This document shows, one piece after another, positions 33,461 to 41,644 of a stretch of DNA of 54,238 nt. Each line of letters opens with the position of its first letter. Positions within the stretch are counted from its first letter, which is position 1. The notes below the pieces were generated by a model. That model worked only from the letters and a program-made list of their open reading frames with translations, was not told the origin of the DNA and searched no databases. A program made the position numbers and the translations under genes. This stretch comes from an uncultured Lachnospiraceae bacterium (GTDB lineage: Bacteria > Bacillota > Clostridia > Lachnospirales > Lachnospiraceae), in assembly GCA_910576895.1 (NCBI GenBank), contig CAJTJZ010000009.1, forward strand, positions 1-54,238, given 5' to 3'.

Positions 33461-35050
33461 ATGTCAGCATATCAGAAGGAAATTGAGAAACGGCGTACTT
33501 TTGCGATTATTTCACATCCTGATGCAGGAAAAACAACATTAACAGAGAAATTTCTTTTATATGGTGGTGCAATTAATTTAGCAGGATCTGTAAAAGGACG
33601 TAAAACGGCAAGACATGCTGTTTCAGACTGGATGGAGATTGAAAAGGAAAGAGGAATTTCTGTTACATCTTCTGTATTGCAGTTTAATTATGATGGTTAT
33701 TGTATTAATATTCTTGATACTCCCGGGCATCAGGACTTTTCAGAGGATACGTATCGTACTTTGATGGCAGCAGATTCTGCTGTTATGGTAATTGATGGTT
33801 CTAAGGGAGTGGAGGCACAGACAATTAAACTTTTTAAAGTCTGTGTTATGCGACATATTCCAATTTTTACATTTATTAATAAAATGGATCGAGAAGCAAA
33901 TGATCCTTTTGAACTTATTGATGAAATTGAAAATGTGTTGAATATTAGAACTTGCCCCATTAATTGGCCCATTGGTTTTGGTAAGAATTTTAAAGGTGTT
34001 TATGATAGAAATACAAAAAAAATTAGTCGATTTTTTGCAGCAAATAATGGGCAAAAAGAGGTTGCTGCGGTAGAAGCATTACTTGGTGATTCTGGACTTG
34101 ATGATTTAATCGGAAAGGAAAATCATGATACTTTAGTAGAAGAAATTGAATTATTAGATGGTGCAAGCGATGAATTTGATTTAGAACGTGTACAAGCAGG
34201 AGAACTTTCCCCTGTATTTTTTGGTTCTGCATTAACAAATTTTGGTGTAGAAACTTTTTTAAAACATTTTCTGGAAATGACAACACCACCTTTGCCAAGG
34301 AAAACAATAGAAGGAGAAGTAAATCCATTTGATGATGTTTTTTCTGCTTTTGTTTTTAAAATACAAGCAAATATGAATAAAGCACATCGTGATAGAATTG
34401 CTTTTATGCGAATTTGTTCTGGAAAGTTTGAAGCAGGACTAGAAGCGTATCATATACAAGGTGGTAAAAAAATTCGTCTTTCCCAGCCGCAGCAGATGAT
34501 GGCACAGGAAAGAAAACATATTGAAGAAGCTTATGCAGGGGATATTATTGGTGTTTTTGATCCGGGAATTTTTTCCATTGGTGATACGATTTGTACGCCG
34601 GGAAAAAAGATTACATTTGAAGGTATTCCAACCTTTGCACCAGAACATTTTGCTAAGGTACGTCAAGTAGATACCATGAAGCGAAAACAATTTATTAAAG
34701 GAATTTCTCAGATTGCACAAGAAGGTGCAATTCAGATTTTTCAGGAATTTAATACAGGAATGGAAGAAATTATTGTAGGTGTTGTTGGTGTACTGCAATT
34801 TGATGTATTAAAATTTCGTCTGGAATCGGAGTATGGAGTGGAAATTCGTATGGATACTTTGGCATATGAACATATCCGCTGGATTGAAAATGAAACGATA
34901 GATGTAACAAAATTAAGTGTTACTTCCGATACAAAGAAAATTAAGGATTTAAAAGGAAATCCATTGTTATTATTTATTCATTCATGGAGTGTACAGACTG
35001 TATTAGAACGAAATAAAGAATTAAGATTATGTGAATTTGGTAAAAATTAA
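33461..35050 (+). CDS. prfC: Peptide chain release factor 3 (GTPase)
   Basis: A 529-residue translational GTPase that removes RF1/RF2 from the ribosome after peptide release. G1 is ISHPDAGKTTLTEKFLLYGG, the switch region shows MEIEKERGISVTSSVLQF, G3 is ILDTPGHQDFSEDTYRTL and G4 is FINKMDRE. The RF3 C-terminal domain is complete (GVVGVLQFDVLKFRLESEYG). Length and order match E. coli RF3. RF3 rather than EF-G is indicated by the DWMEIEKERGISV motif and the length. The gene has its own ribosome binding site (GGAAG) and ends at a strong terminator. Confidence 0.96.
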   Translation: MSAYQKEIEKRRTFAIISHPDAGKTTLTEKFLLYGGAINLAGSVKGRKTARHAVSDWMEIEKERGISVTSSVLQFNYDGYCINILDTPGHQDFSEDTYRTLMAADSAVMVIDGSKGVEAQTIKLFKVCVMRHIPIFTFINKMDREANDPFELIDEIENVLNIRTCPINWPIGFGKNFKGVYDRNTKKISRFFAANNGQKEVAAVEALLGDSGLDDLIGKENHDTLVEEIELLDGASDEFDLERVQAGELSPVFFGSALTNFGVETFLKHFLEMTTPPLPRKTIEGEVNPFDDVFSAFVFKIQANMNKAHRDRIAFMRICSGKFEAGLEAYHIQGGKKIRLSQPQQMMAQERKHIEEAYAGDIIGVFDPGIFSIGDTICTPGKKITFEGIPTFAPEHFAKVRQVDTMKRKQFIKGISQIAQEGAIQIFQEFNTGMEEIIVGVVGVLQFDVLKFRLESEYGVEIRMDTLAYEHIRWIENETIDVTKLSVTSDTKKIKDLKGNPLLLFIHSWSVQTVLERNKELRLCEFGKN

Positions 35051-35109
35051 AGAGTGTTTTAAAAGAAAAGTAAAAAATATTATAATTTTAGATATAGAAT
35101 ATATAAATG

Positions 35110-35142
35110 AAGAGTCGTTAAAAAAATTTTTTAGCGACTCTT
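35110..35142 (+). terminator. Terminator of prfC
   Basis: AAGAGTCGTTAAAAAA pairs with TTTTTTAGCGACTCTT and is followed by TTATTTATT. Confidence 0.85.
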
Positions 35143-35247
35143 TTATTTATTCAATACGATTTTTTCTTGTCATGTTTGTTAAAGAAAGATTATGATCTGA
35201 TTTTTGGCAGTGTATCATATTCAAACAAAAATGCAGGAGGAAAAAAT

Positions 35248-35493
35248 ATGAGAAATAAATTATATAATATATTAGATGAAATGCAGGAGCTTTTATATGA
35301 AACAAATGTAATAGAAACAGCAATTGAATTAATTTGTGAGTCTTTAAGTGAAAGAAAAGAGGAAATTAGTGAAAAACTTATGTATCTTATGAAAAGAGAA
35401 TTGAAACAACTATATGATAAGGAAGCAAAAATTGTGGAACAGCTAGATGTAGTAATTATGGAAGAAAAGAAAAATAAGGATGAGAAAGATTGA
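35248..35493 (+). CDS. Small alpha-helical hypothetical protein
   Basis: An 81-residue acidic/basic, strongly helical protein (MRNKLYNILDEMQELLYETN onward) that reads as two amphipathic coiled-coil helices ending in a lysine-rich tail. AGGAGG lies 7 bases before the ATG at 35248; the longer frame from 35167 covers the CTTGTCATGT repeat and is not credible. I recognise no family. The XRE regulator converges from the other side; no functional link is evident. Confidence 0.6.
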   Translation: MRNKLYNILDEMQELLYETNVIETAIELICESLSERKEEISEKLMYLMKRELKQLYDKEAKIVEQLDVVIMEEKKNKDEKD

Positions 35494-35560
35494 TTTTTAT
35501 TATATTTAAGAAACAAGAAAGTTATGATAGAATTTTTGGCTTTCTTGTTTCCTAATCTTT

Positions 35561-35785
35561 TTATTTTTTAGGGTATTCTCTGATGACATTACTAGCACCA
35601 GTGATATAATCCATACTTACATTATAATATTTTGCAAGAATCATGATGCTGTCAATAGGTATTCGTGTTTTGCCACTTTCATAATCGGAATAGGTACGCT
35701 GTCCAATATTTAATAGATCGGCAATTTTTTGTTGAGTTAAAAAATGATCTTCTCTAAGATTTCGGATTCGTTCATTATAACGCAT
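35561..35785 (-). CDS. Small XRE-family helix-turn-helix regulator
   Basis: A 74-residue single-domain Cro/cI type protein: RIRNLREDHFLTQQKIADLL, recognition helix IGQRTYSDYESGKTRIP, then DSIMILAKYYNVSMDYITG. The ATG at 35785 has GGAG 8 bases away; a frame to 35869 is longer but unsupported. It probably binds as a dimer and represses itself or neighbours. The divergent region contains one copy of the hairpin-AGTATA element and the start of a broken surface-protein gene. Confidence 0.85.
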   Translation of the reverse strand: MRYNERIRNLREDHFLTQQKIADLLNIGQRTYSDYESGKTRIPIDSIMILAKYYNVSMDYITGASNVIREYPKK

Positions 35786-35884
35786 AGGCATTACTCCTTT
35801 TTGAAAAAAGTATAATAAATTCTGAGATAAAAATATTGATATAGAGTTATAAACGCTACTTAGATGCAAATAGAATACTTAATG

Positions 35885-35920
35885 CTAAGTGGTTAGGTTT
35901 TTCAACTGGCAGTACATATT
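35885..35920 (+). repeat. Hairpin-AGTATA element, copy 2
   Basis: CTAAGTGGTT, loop AGGTTTTTC, AACTGGCAGTACATATT. The inner stem GGTT/AACT (35891-35894, 35904-35907) replaces GGTC/GACC of other copies with pairing mostly kept. It lies between the divergent XRE gene and the broken BspA-like gene. The rest of 35786-36060 shows no gene. Confidence 0.5.
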
Positions 35921-36060
35921 TAGAAAATAATGTTTGTGATTTATAGAATATGGAAAATAGAAAAAATTTATGTTGACTTTTAGAGTTTATTACTCTATAC
36001 TATAAATGCATTTATAAATATGTAAATTTTTTAGAAAATAAAAAAGAAAGAGGGAAAAAG

Positions 36061-36808
36061 ATAAGAAAGTATAGGAAGTATTTATTTTGTGCAGCAGTTT
36101 TTATGATTTTGACAATAGGAAATGAAATATTTTGGAAAGATAGTAAAATTTCTGTTGAAAAATTAAGCTTAAATTCTTATGCAGAGGTGGCAGAAACAAA
36201 TATCGATGGTTTTATTATTGATGAGAATGGAGTGTTGACACGATATACTGGTACAGCAGAAACAGTGGTAATTCCAGAAAATGTAATAGAAATTGGAAGC
36301 TGGGCATTTTCTAATTGTAAAACAATGAAATATTTAAAAATACAAGTAATGTAAAAAAATTTCAAGATAATACAATTTCGAGAATTGAAGTATTGGAAGA
36401 AGTAGAATTTGAAGAAAGAATAGAAAGTTTAGGAGGATGGGCTTTTTTAGGATGTACTTCTTTAAAAAAGGTAATATTGCCAAATAGCCTTTTAGAATTA
36501 GGATATATGGCATTTGGTGATTATACTGGTTTAGAAGAAGTGAAGATTTCAGGAACAGTAAAGAAAATACCAGAATATGCATTTGATAATTGTACGGCAT
36601 TAAAAAATGTAGAACTTTCTTATGGGATAGAAACACTTGGAAATGCATTTCGAAATTGTAGTAGTCTTACTTCTATTTTTATACCAGAGAGTGTTGGTGC
36701 TATGCATGCTACTTTTGAAGATTGCATCAATCTAGCAGAAATATCTGTGGATGAAAATAATCAACAGCTTCAAGATATTGATGGTGTTTTATATAATAAA
36801 GCAGGGAG
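36061..36808 (+). pseudogene. Broken BspA-like leucine-rich-repeat (LRR_5) surface protein
   Basis: Two frames together encode the N-terminal part of a secreted LRR_5/BspA-type protein. A signal peptide (RKYRKYLFCAAVFMILTIG) precedes DGFIIDENGVLTRYTGTAET, a repeat ending WAFSNCKTMKYLK, and then, after a frameshift near 36340-36360, repeats such as GWAFLGCTSLKKVILPNSLL and EYAFDNCTALKNVELSYG. Near 36808 the frame DGVLYNKAG ends abruptly where minus-strand transposase text begins. The natural start codon reads ATA, 6 bases after AGAGGG, where ATG is expected. Start loss, frameshift and truncation make this dead. Such proteins are adhesins or host-interaction proteins. Confidence 0.75.
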
Positions 36809-37117
36809 AAATATTAATTGTTCTCGTATTTGTTTATTCAAAAAGAATCGAAATTCTTGTGGATTCTGTGCTTGGTAAGATACAAAATTAGCATCCACAT
36901 AAGGAAGCAGTTTTGTTGCATTATAAGCGAGATTAATTATATTGATTAGCAGTTCAATCCCATGCGTATGAAGAACCATGTAACGACAAAAAGACCAAAA
37001 CTTTTTTTGCTCATAATAGCTGATTTCTATATTCCAACGAATTTTGTATAAAAAGAGAGGATGATACGCAAGGGTGTTTGGAATTATCTTCAAAGCAATC
37101 GTTACAGTAGTATTCAT
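36809..37117 (-). pseudogene. C-terminal fragment of a DDE transposase
   Basis: Minus-strand frame: KIRWNIEISYYEQKKFWSFC, RYMVLHTHGIELLINIINLA, then QEFRFFLNKQIREQ. This resembles the C-terminal part of a DDE transposase family common in Lachnospiraceae (W-x-I-E-x-x-Y-Y-E-Q-K-x-F-W core, with the Glu probably catalytic). The N-terminal catalytic part is missing and no IS ends are recognised. It abuts the broken BspA-like gene. The following 37118-37416 holds no gene that I can support, apart from the leader of the LRR protein. Confidence 0.6.
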
Positions 37118-37416
37118 AAAAGCAGAATAGTCTACTTTAGCATAAGAGCAAGTATAGTAAAAGGCGTTTAAAGATTTCTCTGTTATTTTAGAAATAAAAT
37201 GTTGTTATAAAAATCGGATCGAGTTTGCGGATTCTAATGCTAACATAGAAAGCAAGAAAGGGAACAAAGATTCTACTGTTGGAACAGAATTACTTTTTGT
37301 GTTTGTTTTGGTAAACTTATTCTATCACAAAAAAGTCTTGTATGTTATTTATTTTTTCATAGAATCAAAAACTTGTAAATTGGTGTAATAAAAATAAAAA
37401 AGGAGGATAAATTACT

Positions 37417-39519
37417 ATGGGAAAACTTATGAGATTTTTATGTAGTGCAGTATTTTGTATTGCTGTTGCGTTAGGAATGCCACAAATGGCAAGGGCAGCA
37501 GACGTTGAAATTAGTGAAATGAATTTTCCAGATCAAATATTCAGAAACTATGTAGCCAACGAATTTGACAAAGATAAAAATGGAAAATTGTCAGACAATG
37601 AAATTACAAGAGTAATAAGTATAAATGTAGATGAAAAAGGAATAAAAAGTCTTAAAGGGATAGAATATTTTACAACTTTAAGATCCTTGGAGTGCGGTTC
37701 TAATCAATTGACAGAACTTGACATTAGCAAAAACATAGCTTTAAATGAGTTGCAGTGTGACTTTAACCAATTGACAGAACTTGACATCAGCAAAAATACA
37801 GCTTTGCATAGCTTAGATTGTGGTGTCAACCAGTTGACAGAACTTGACGTTAGTAAAAATACAAAATTGATAAATTTGGAGTGTAGCTCCAACCAACTAT
37901 CAGAACTTGACGTAAGCAAAAACACGGTTTTGGTAGCTTTGTATTGTGGTAATAACCAGCTATCAACACTTGATGTAAGCAAAAATACGGCTTTGGATGG
38001 TTTGCTGTGTTCCGGAAACCAGTTGTCAACACTTGATGTAAGCAAAAATATAGTATTGACTTTTTTAGGCTGTGACAATAATCAATTATCGGCACTTGAT
38101 GTAAGTAAAAATATAACTTTAATTTACTTAAGATGTCATACCAATCAATTAATAACATTAGATGTCAGTAAAAATACGGCTTTAACTCGTTTGGAGTGTT
38201 ATGCCAATCAATTAACAACATTAGATATCAGTAAAAATACAGCTTTAACTCGTTTGGAGTGTTATGCCAATCAATTAACAACATTAGATATCAGTAAAAA
38301 TACAGCTTTAACTCGTTTGGAGTGTAGTAGTAATCAATTAACAATATTGGATATCAGTAAAAATACAGTTTTAACTTATTTAAATTGTGGTAACAACCAG
38401 CTATTGACACTTGATGTTAGCAAAAATATGGCTTTACAAAGCTTAGCTTGTTATAGTAATCAATTAACAACATTGGATGTTAGTAAAAATATAGCTTTGA
38501 CCACATTATCTTGTCATGGCAATTTATTAACAGAATTAAAACTTAATAAACGAGCATATTATAGTTTGCCATTAGAAACGGGGCAATTGCATGGATCTCA
38601 TTGGCAAGGAAATATAGGACAATTTCATATTTCTAATCTTTCCAATGTAACGGAAAAAGATGGAATAATTAAAGTAACTGATATTACAAAACCTGGTACA
38701 TATCAATATAGTTCTAGTTATGATGGTACTACTTTAATCAATTTTACAATTATTTATGTTGATACTGAAAATAATGATTTAGTTATTCCATATTGTAATA
38801 AATTATTTAATGATTATGAATACAAAAATTTAGTGTCGGGAACTGCTATTACTATTTATGGTAACGGTTCTATATCAACTGTTGGAAATACAAAAGTAAG
38901 TAACAAAGAATTTGTCGCTTATACTGATATTTTAGCTTCTTATAATTATTCGGTTAATAAAGGAAAAGTAAAGGCATCTATAGGCAAAGTAATTGTAGGG
39001 ATTACTATGTCGGATACAAAACCTACGATAACTAAGAATAAAATTGTAGATAATGAAGCTGCTAAGATAGCAAAAGCAAAGATTAAGAATGGACAAATTA
39101 CAGTAACAGCGACAGGAAAAGCAGGTGGTGTTGTTTATTTATGGATAATGGATACTGGAAATAAAGGAGTATCGGAATGTTGTCCTATTAATGTTAAATT
39201 AGCACCAAAAAAACTAGAGGTACAAGAAACAACAGGAAATAAAGCTAGTAAACTTAAGATTGCCAATGGAGATTCAAAAGAGGTTAAAATAGCTGGTTTC
39301 GTTGGTACTACAAAAACAGAGGATTGTACATATACGGTAACTGTAGATTCCAAATCACAAAATTACATATTAGTGACAACATTGGATGATAAATCTTTTA
39401 CACTGAAAGGAACAGGACTAAAAAATAATAAGGATACTAAGGTTTCTATTACCTTTACTTGTAAAGAAAATGGAAAGAAAATTAAGTTTACAGCAACGAT
39501 AATAAAATCTACAATGTAA
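37417..39519 (+). CDS. Secreted leucine-rich-repeat protein (internalin-like)
   Basis: A 700-residue protein with a signal peptide (about 1-28, LCSAVFCIAVALGM, cleavage near ARA-AD). A calcium-binding-like DKDKNGKLSDNEI segment lies near residue 52. Thirteen 21-residue leucine-rich repeats of pattern LxCxxNQLTxLDxSKNTALT cover about 88-365, with a fourteenth partial one. Each repeat has Cys at the same position, and Asp-Val/Ile-Ser-Lys-Asn on the loop. The C-terminal 300 residues are beta-rich Ig-like domains. No LPXTG or S-layer anchor is visible, so it is released or bound non-covalently. It is likely a ligand-binding surface protein. GGAGG precedes the ATG. Confidence 0.9.
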   Translation: MGKLMRFLCSAVFCIAVALGMPQMARAADVEISEMNFPDQIFRNYVANEFDKDKNGKLSDNEITRVISINVDEKGIKSLKGIEYFTTLRSLECGSNQLTELDISKNIALNELQCDFNQLTELDISKNTALHSLDCGVNQLTELDVSKNTKLINLECSSNQLSELDVSKNTVLVALYCGNNQLSTLDVSKNTALDGLLCSGNQLSTLDVSKNIVLTFLGCDNNQLSALDVSKNITLIYLRCHTNQLITLDVSKNTALTRLECYANQLTTLDISKNTALTRLECYANQLTTLDISKNTALTRLECSSNQLTILDISKNTVLTYLNCGNNQLLTLDVSKNMALQSLACYSNQLTTLDVSKNIALTTLSCHGNLLTELKLNKRAYYSLPLETGQLHGSHWQGNIGQFHISNLSNVTEKDGIIKVTDITKPGTYQYSSSYDGTTLINFTIIYVDTENNDLVIPYCNKLFNDYEYKNLVSGTAITIYGNGSISTVGNTKVSNKEFVAYTDILASYNYSVNKGKVKASIGKVIVGITMSDTKPTITKNKIVDNEAAKIAKAKIKNGQITVTATGKAGGVVYLWIMDTGNKGVSECCPINVKLAPKKLEVQETTGNKASKLKIANGDSKEVKIAGFVGTTKTEDCTYTVTVDSKSQNYILVTTLDDKSFTLKGTGLKNNKDTKVSITFTCKENGKKIKFTATIIKSTM
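37696..38530 (+). repeat. 63-bp tandem coding repeat array (LRR)
   Basis: The LRR region is a tandem array with a 63-base period. Two adjacent units (about 38174-38236 and 38237-38299) are virtually identical at the DNA level, while distant units have diverged. This points to recent unit duplication. Confidence 0.9.
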
Positions 39520-39792
39520 ATTTAGGTCAGTAAACATTTCTATTTTTGATAATTCGTTCTTGAAATTAATTTTCTAATATATTAAAATATGAGAGCGAGA
39601 TCAACTAAATATAACTACGGTGTACCACCTGTCATTGTGACAAGTAAGGATGGTAAGGCTACTACCACACAATACAGGCAAACCTGCGATATATACGCAA
39701 ATGTATTATACACGATTCTTTTTAATTTTTTAATCGTATTTTACTTTGAGCTAGTGAGGAAGATTAAATGTTTATCAGTATTTAATAATACG
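39520..39792. other. Intergenic stretch with a possible gene remnant
   Basis: After the LRR stop there is AT-rich text, then at about 39590-39710 a more GC-balanced stretch whose plus frame reads YNYGVPPVIVTSKDGKATTT, ending in unrelated AT-rich sequence. It looks like a scrap of a surface-protein domain. No start signal or family match supports a working gene. Confidence 0.3.
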
Positions 39793-39834
39793 AAAAATAG
39801 TCTGCTGATTTTTATGATCCGCAGGCTATTTTTT
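39793..39834. terminator. Bidirectional terminator between the LRR gene and proS
   Basis: AAAAATAGTCTGC (39793-39805) pairs with GCAGGCTATTTTTT (39821-39834) with one wobble. T-runs flank it on both strands. Confidence 0.8.
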
Positions 39835-39870
39835 ATGAAAATCATTGATTAAGAAAAATAAGTTATGTTT

Positions 39871-41307
39871 TTAATAAGCCTTTCCCCAATAAACCATAGT
39901 TTTTGCCGGTTTTCCGCAGTAAATGCAGGTATCAGAGATTTTTTCCTGTTCAAATGGCATACAACGTGAGGTAGCACCTGTTTCTTCTTTGATTTTTAAT
40001 TCACATGACTGCTCCTTACACCACATAGCTTTTACAAAGCCCGGTTTTTTCGCAATAATATCCTTAAATTCTTCTTTTGTTTTTGCAGTATAAGTATGCT
40101 GATCTCTATGAATACGTGCTCGTTCAAGCATATCTGCCTGTATATTATCAAGCAGTGTGGCAAGTTTTATTTCTAGTTCATCAAAAGATACTGTCAATTT
40201 TTCTCTTGTATCCCGGCGGACAAGAATGGCTTGATTTGCTTCGATATCTTTTGGTCCAAGCTCAATACGAATAGGGATACCACGCATTTCTTGTTCACTA
40301 AATTTCCAGCCCGGTTTTTTATCAGAGTCATCTAATTTAACCCGGAATTTTTTAGAAAGTGTTTCTTTTAACTCTATTGCTTTTTCTAAAACACCTTCTT
40401 TATGTTGCATAATTGGAATAATCATAACTTGTGTTGGAGCAATTCTTGGTGGAAGTACAAGTCCGCTATTATCACCATGTACCATAATAATAGCACCAAT
40501 AATACGAGTGGACATACCCCAAGAAGTCTGATGAACATATTGCAGTTTATTATCTTTATCTGTATATTGAATCCCAAAAGCTTTTGCGAAACCATCTCCA
40601 AAATTATGGCTTGTGCCAGATTGTAATGCTTTTCCATCATGCATTAAAGCTTCAATGGTATAAGTAGAATTAGCACCTGCAAATTTTTCTTTTTCTGTTT
40701 TACGTCCTTTTATCATAGGAATGGCAAGAACCTGTTCACAAAAATCGGCATAGACATTTAACATTTTTATAGTACGTTCTTCTGCTTCTTCTTCTGTTGC
40801 GTGTGCAGTATGACCTTCCTGCCATAAAAATTCTGTAGTACGTAGAAAAGGACGTGTTGTTTTTTCCCAACGAACAACAGAGCACCATTGATTATATAGT
40901 TTTGGAAGATCGCGGTAAGACTGTACAATATTAGCATAAAGATCGCAAAATAAAGTTTCCGAAGTAGGGCGAACAACAAGACGTTCCTGTAAGGTTTCTG
41001 CACCACCTTGTGTAACCCATGCTACTTCTGGAGCAAAGCCTTCTACATGATCTTTTTCTTTTTGTAATAGACTTTCTTGAATAAACATTGGCATATATAC
41101 ATTTTCTACACATGTTTCTTTAAAACGAGTATCTAATTCTTTTTGAATATTTTCCCAGATGGCATAACCAGCAGGTAGTAAAATCATACAGCCTTTTAAA
41201 CTGGAATAGGCACAAAGTTCTGCCTTTTTTACAACATCTGTGTACCACTGGGCAAAATCATCTTCCATAGAAGTGATGGCTTCTACTAATTTTTTTTCCT
41301 TTGCCAT
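39871..41307 (-). CDS. proS: Prolyl-tRNA synthetase (short, archaeal/eukaryotic-like type)
   Basis: A 478-residue class II synthetase charging tRNA-Pro. The start MAKEKKLVEAITSMEDDFAQ at 41307 follows AGAGG; the longer frame to 41343 is unlikely. Motif 1 and 2 regions (PMFIQESLLQKEKDHVEGFA, VVRPTSETLFCDLYA, RTTEFLWQEGHTAH) and motif 3-type text (GLVLPPRIAPTQVMIIPI) are intact. The C-terminal zinc-binding domain is present (CKEQSCELK and CIYCGKPAKT, ending WGKAY), and there is no editing INS domain. This is the ProS type shared by Clostridia, archaea and eukaryotes. No T-box sequence is visible in the 300-base leader, only small hairpins (for example GGAATT-N6-AATTCC near 41402-41419). Confidence 0.95.
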   Translation of the reverse strand: MAKEKKLVEAITSMEDDFAQWYTDVVKKAELCAYSSLKGCMILLPAGYAIWENIQKELDTRFKETCVENVYMPMFIQESLLQKEKDHVEGFAPEVAWVTQGGAETLQERLVVRPTSETLFCDLYANIVQSYRDLPKLYNQWCSVVRWEKTTRPFLRTTEFLWQEGHTAHATEEEAEERTIKMLNVYADFCEQVLAIPMIKGRKTEKEKFAGANSTYTIEALMHDGKALQSGTSHNFGDGFAKAFGIQYTDKDNKLQYVHQTSWGMSTRIIGAIIMVHGDNSGLVLPPRIAPTQVMIIPIMQHKEGVLEKAIELKETLSKKFRVKLDDSDKKPGWKFSEQEMRGIPIRIELGPKDIEANQAILVRRDTREKLTVSFDELEIKLATLLDNIQADMLERARIHRDQHTYTAKTKEEFKDIIAKKPGFVKAMWCKEQSCELKIKEETGATSRCMPFEQEKISDTCIYCGKPAKTMVYWGKAY

Positions 41308-41432
41308 AATCAATCTTAACCTCTTTCTTTTTTTATAGTTCAAAATTTATACTCACAAACGAAAAGATTTTTTACTTTCGATCGTATGTGTTACAGGAAG
41401 TGGAATTGCAAGTAATTCCATCCGATTATATT

Positions 41433-41468
41433 AAACAGTCAATTTTTTTTCGACTGCCAGTATAAATA
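41433..41468 (+). repeat. Hairpin-AGTATA element, copy 3
   Basis: TAAACAGTC, loop AATTTTTTTTC, GACTGCC, then AGTATAAATA. The stem CAGTC/GACTG keeps pairing while its bases differ from the other copies. It lies in the 337-base divergent region between proS and the PBP gene. That region also holds a TATAAT for proS and a GCAGGCAC/GTGCCTGT hairpin near 41591-41611. Confidence 0.5.
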
Positions 41469-41644
41469 ACTTGATTGAATTGTAAAATAATAGGAAACAT
41501 TTGTCAAGAAAACTTAAGAATTCTTTCCTTGCTATCAAGGGAAAATTTTGTTAAAATGAGTGGATAGAAATGATTGTCTAAATTACAGGCAGCAGGCACT
41601 TTGTGCCTGTCAATAGATAATAAAGTTGGCAGAAAGGTGGTTAT

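Noticed and set aside
37696..38530. Regular 63-bp period looked like a possible CRISPR-type array
   Set aside because: The whole unit is coding and varies by codon, the frame is open, and it encodes LRR repeats; there are no constant repeats with unique spacers.
39589..39852. 87-codon plus frame after the LRR gene
   Set aside because: No ribosome binding site; it covers a terminator and a scrap of unrelated sequence.
41308..41644. T-box riboswitch upstream of proS
   Set aside because: The leader lacks the conserved AGGGTGGNACCGCG T-box sequence; only small hairpins are seen.
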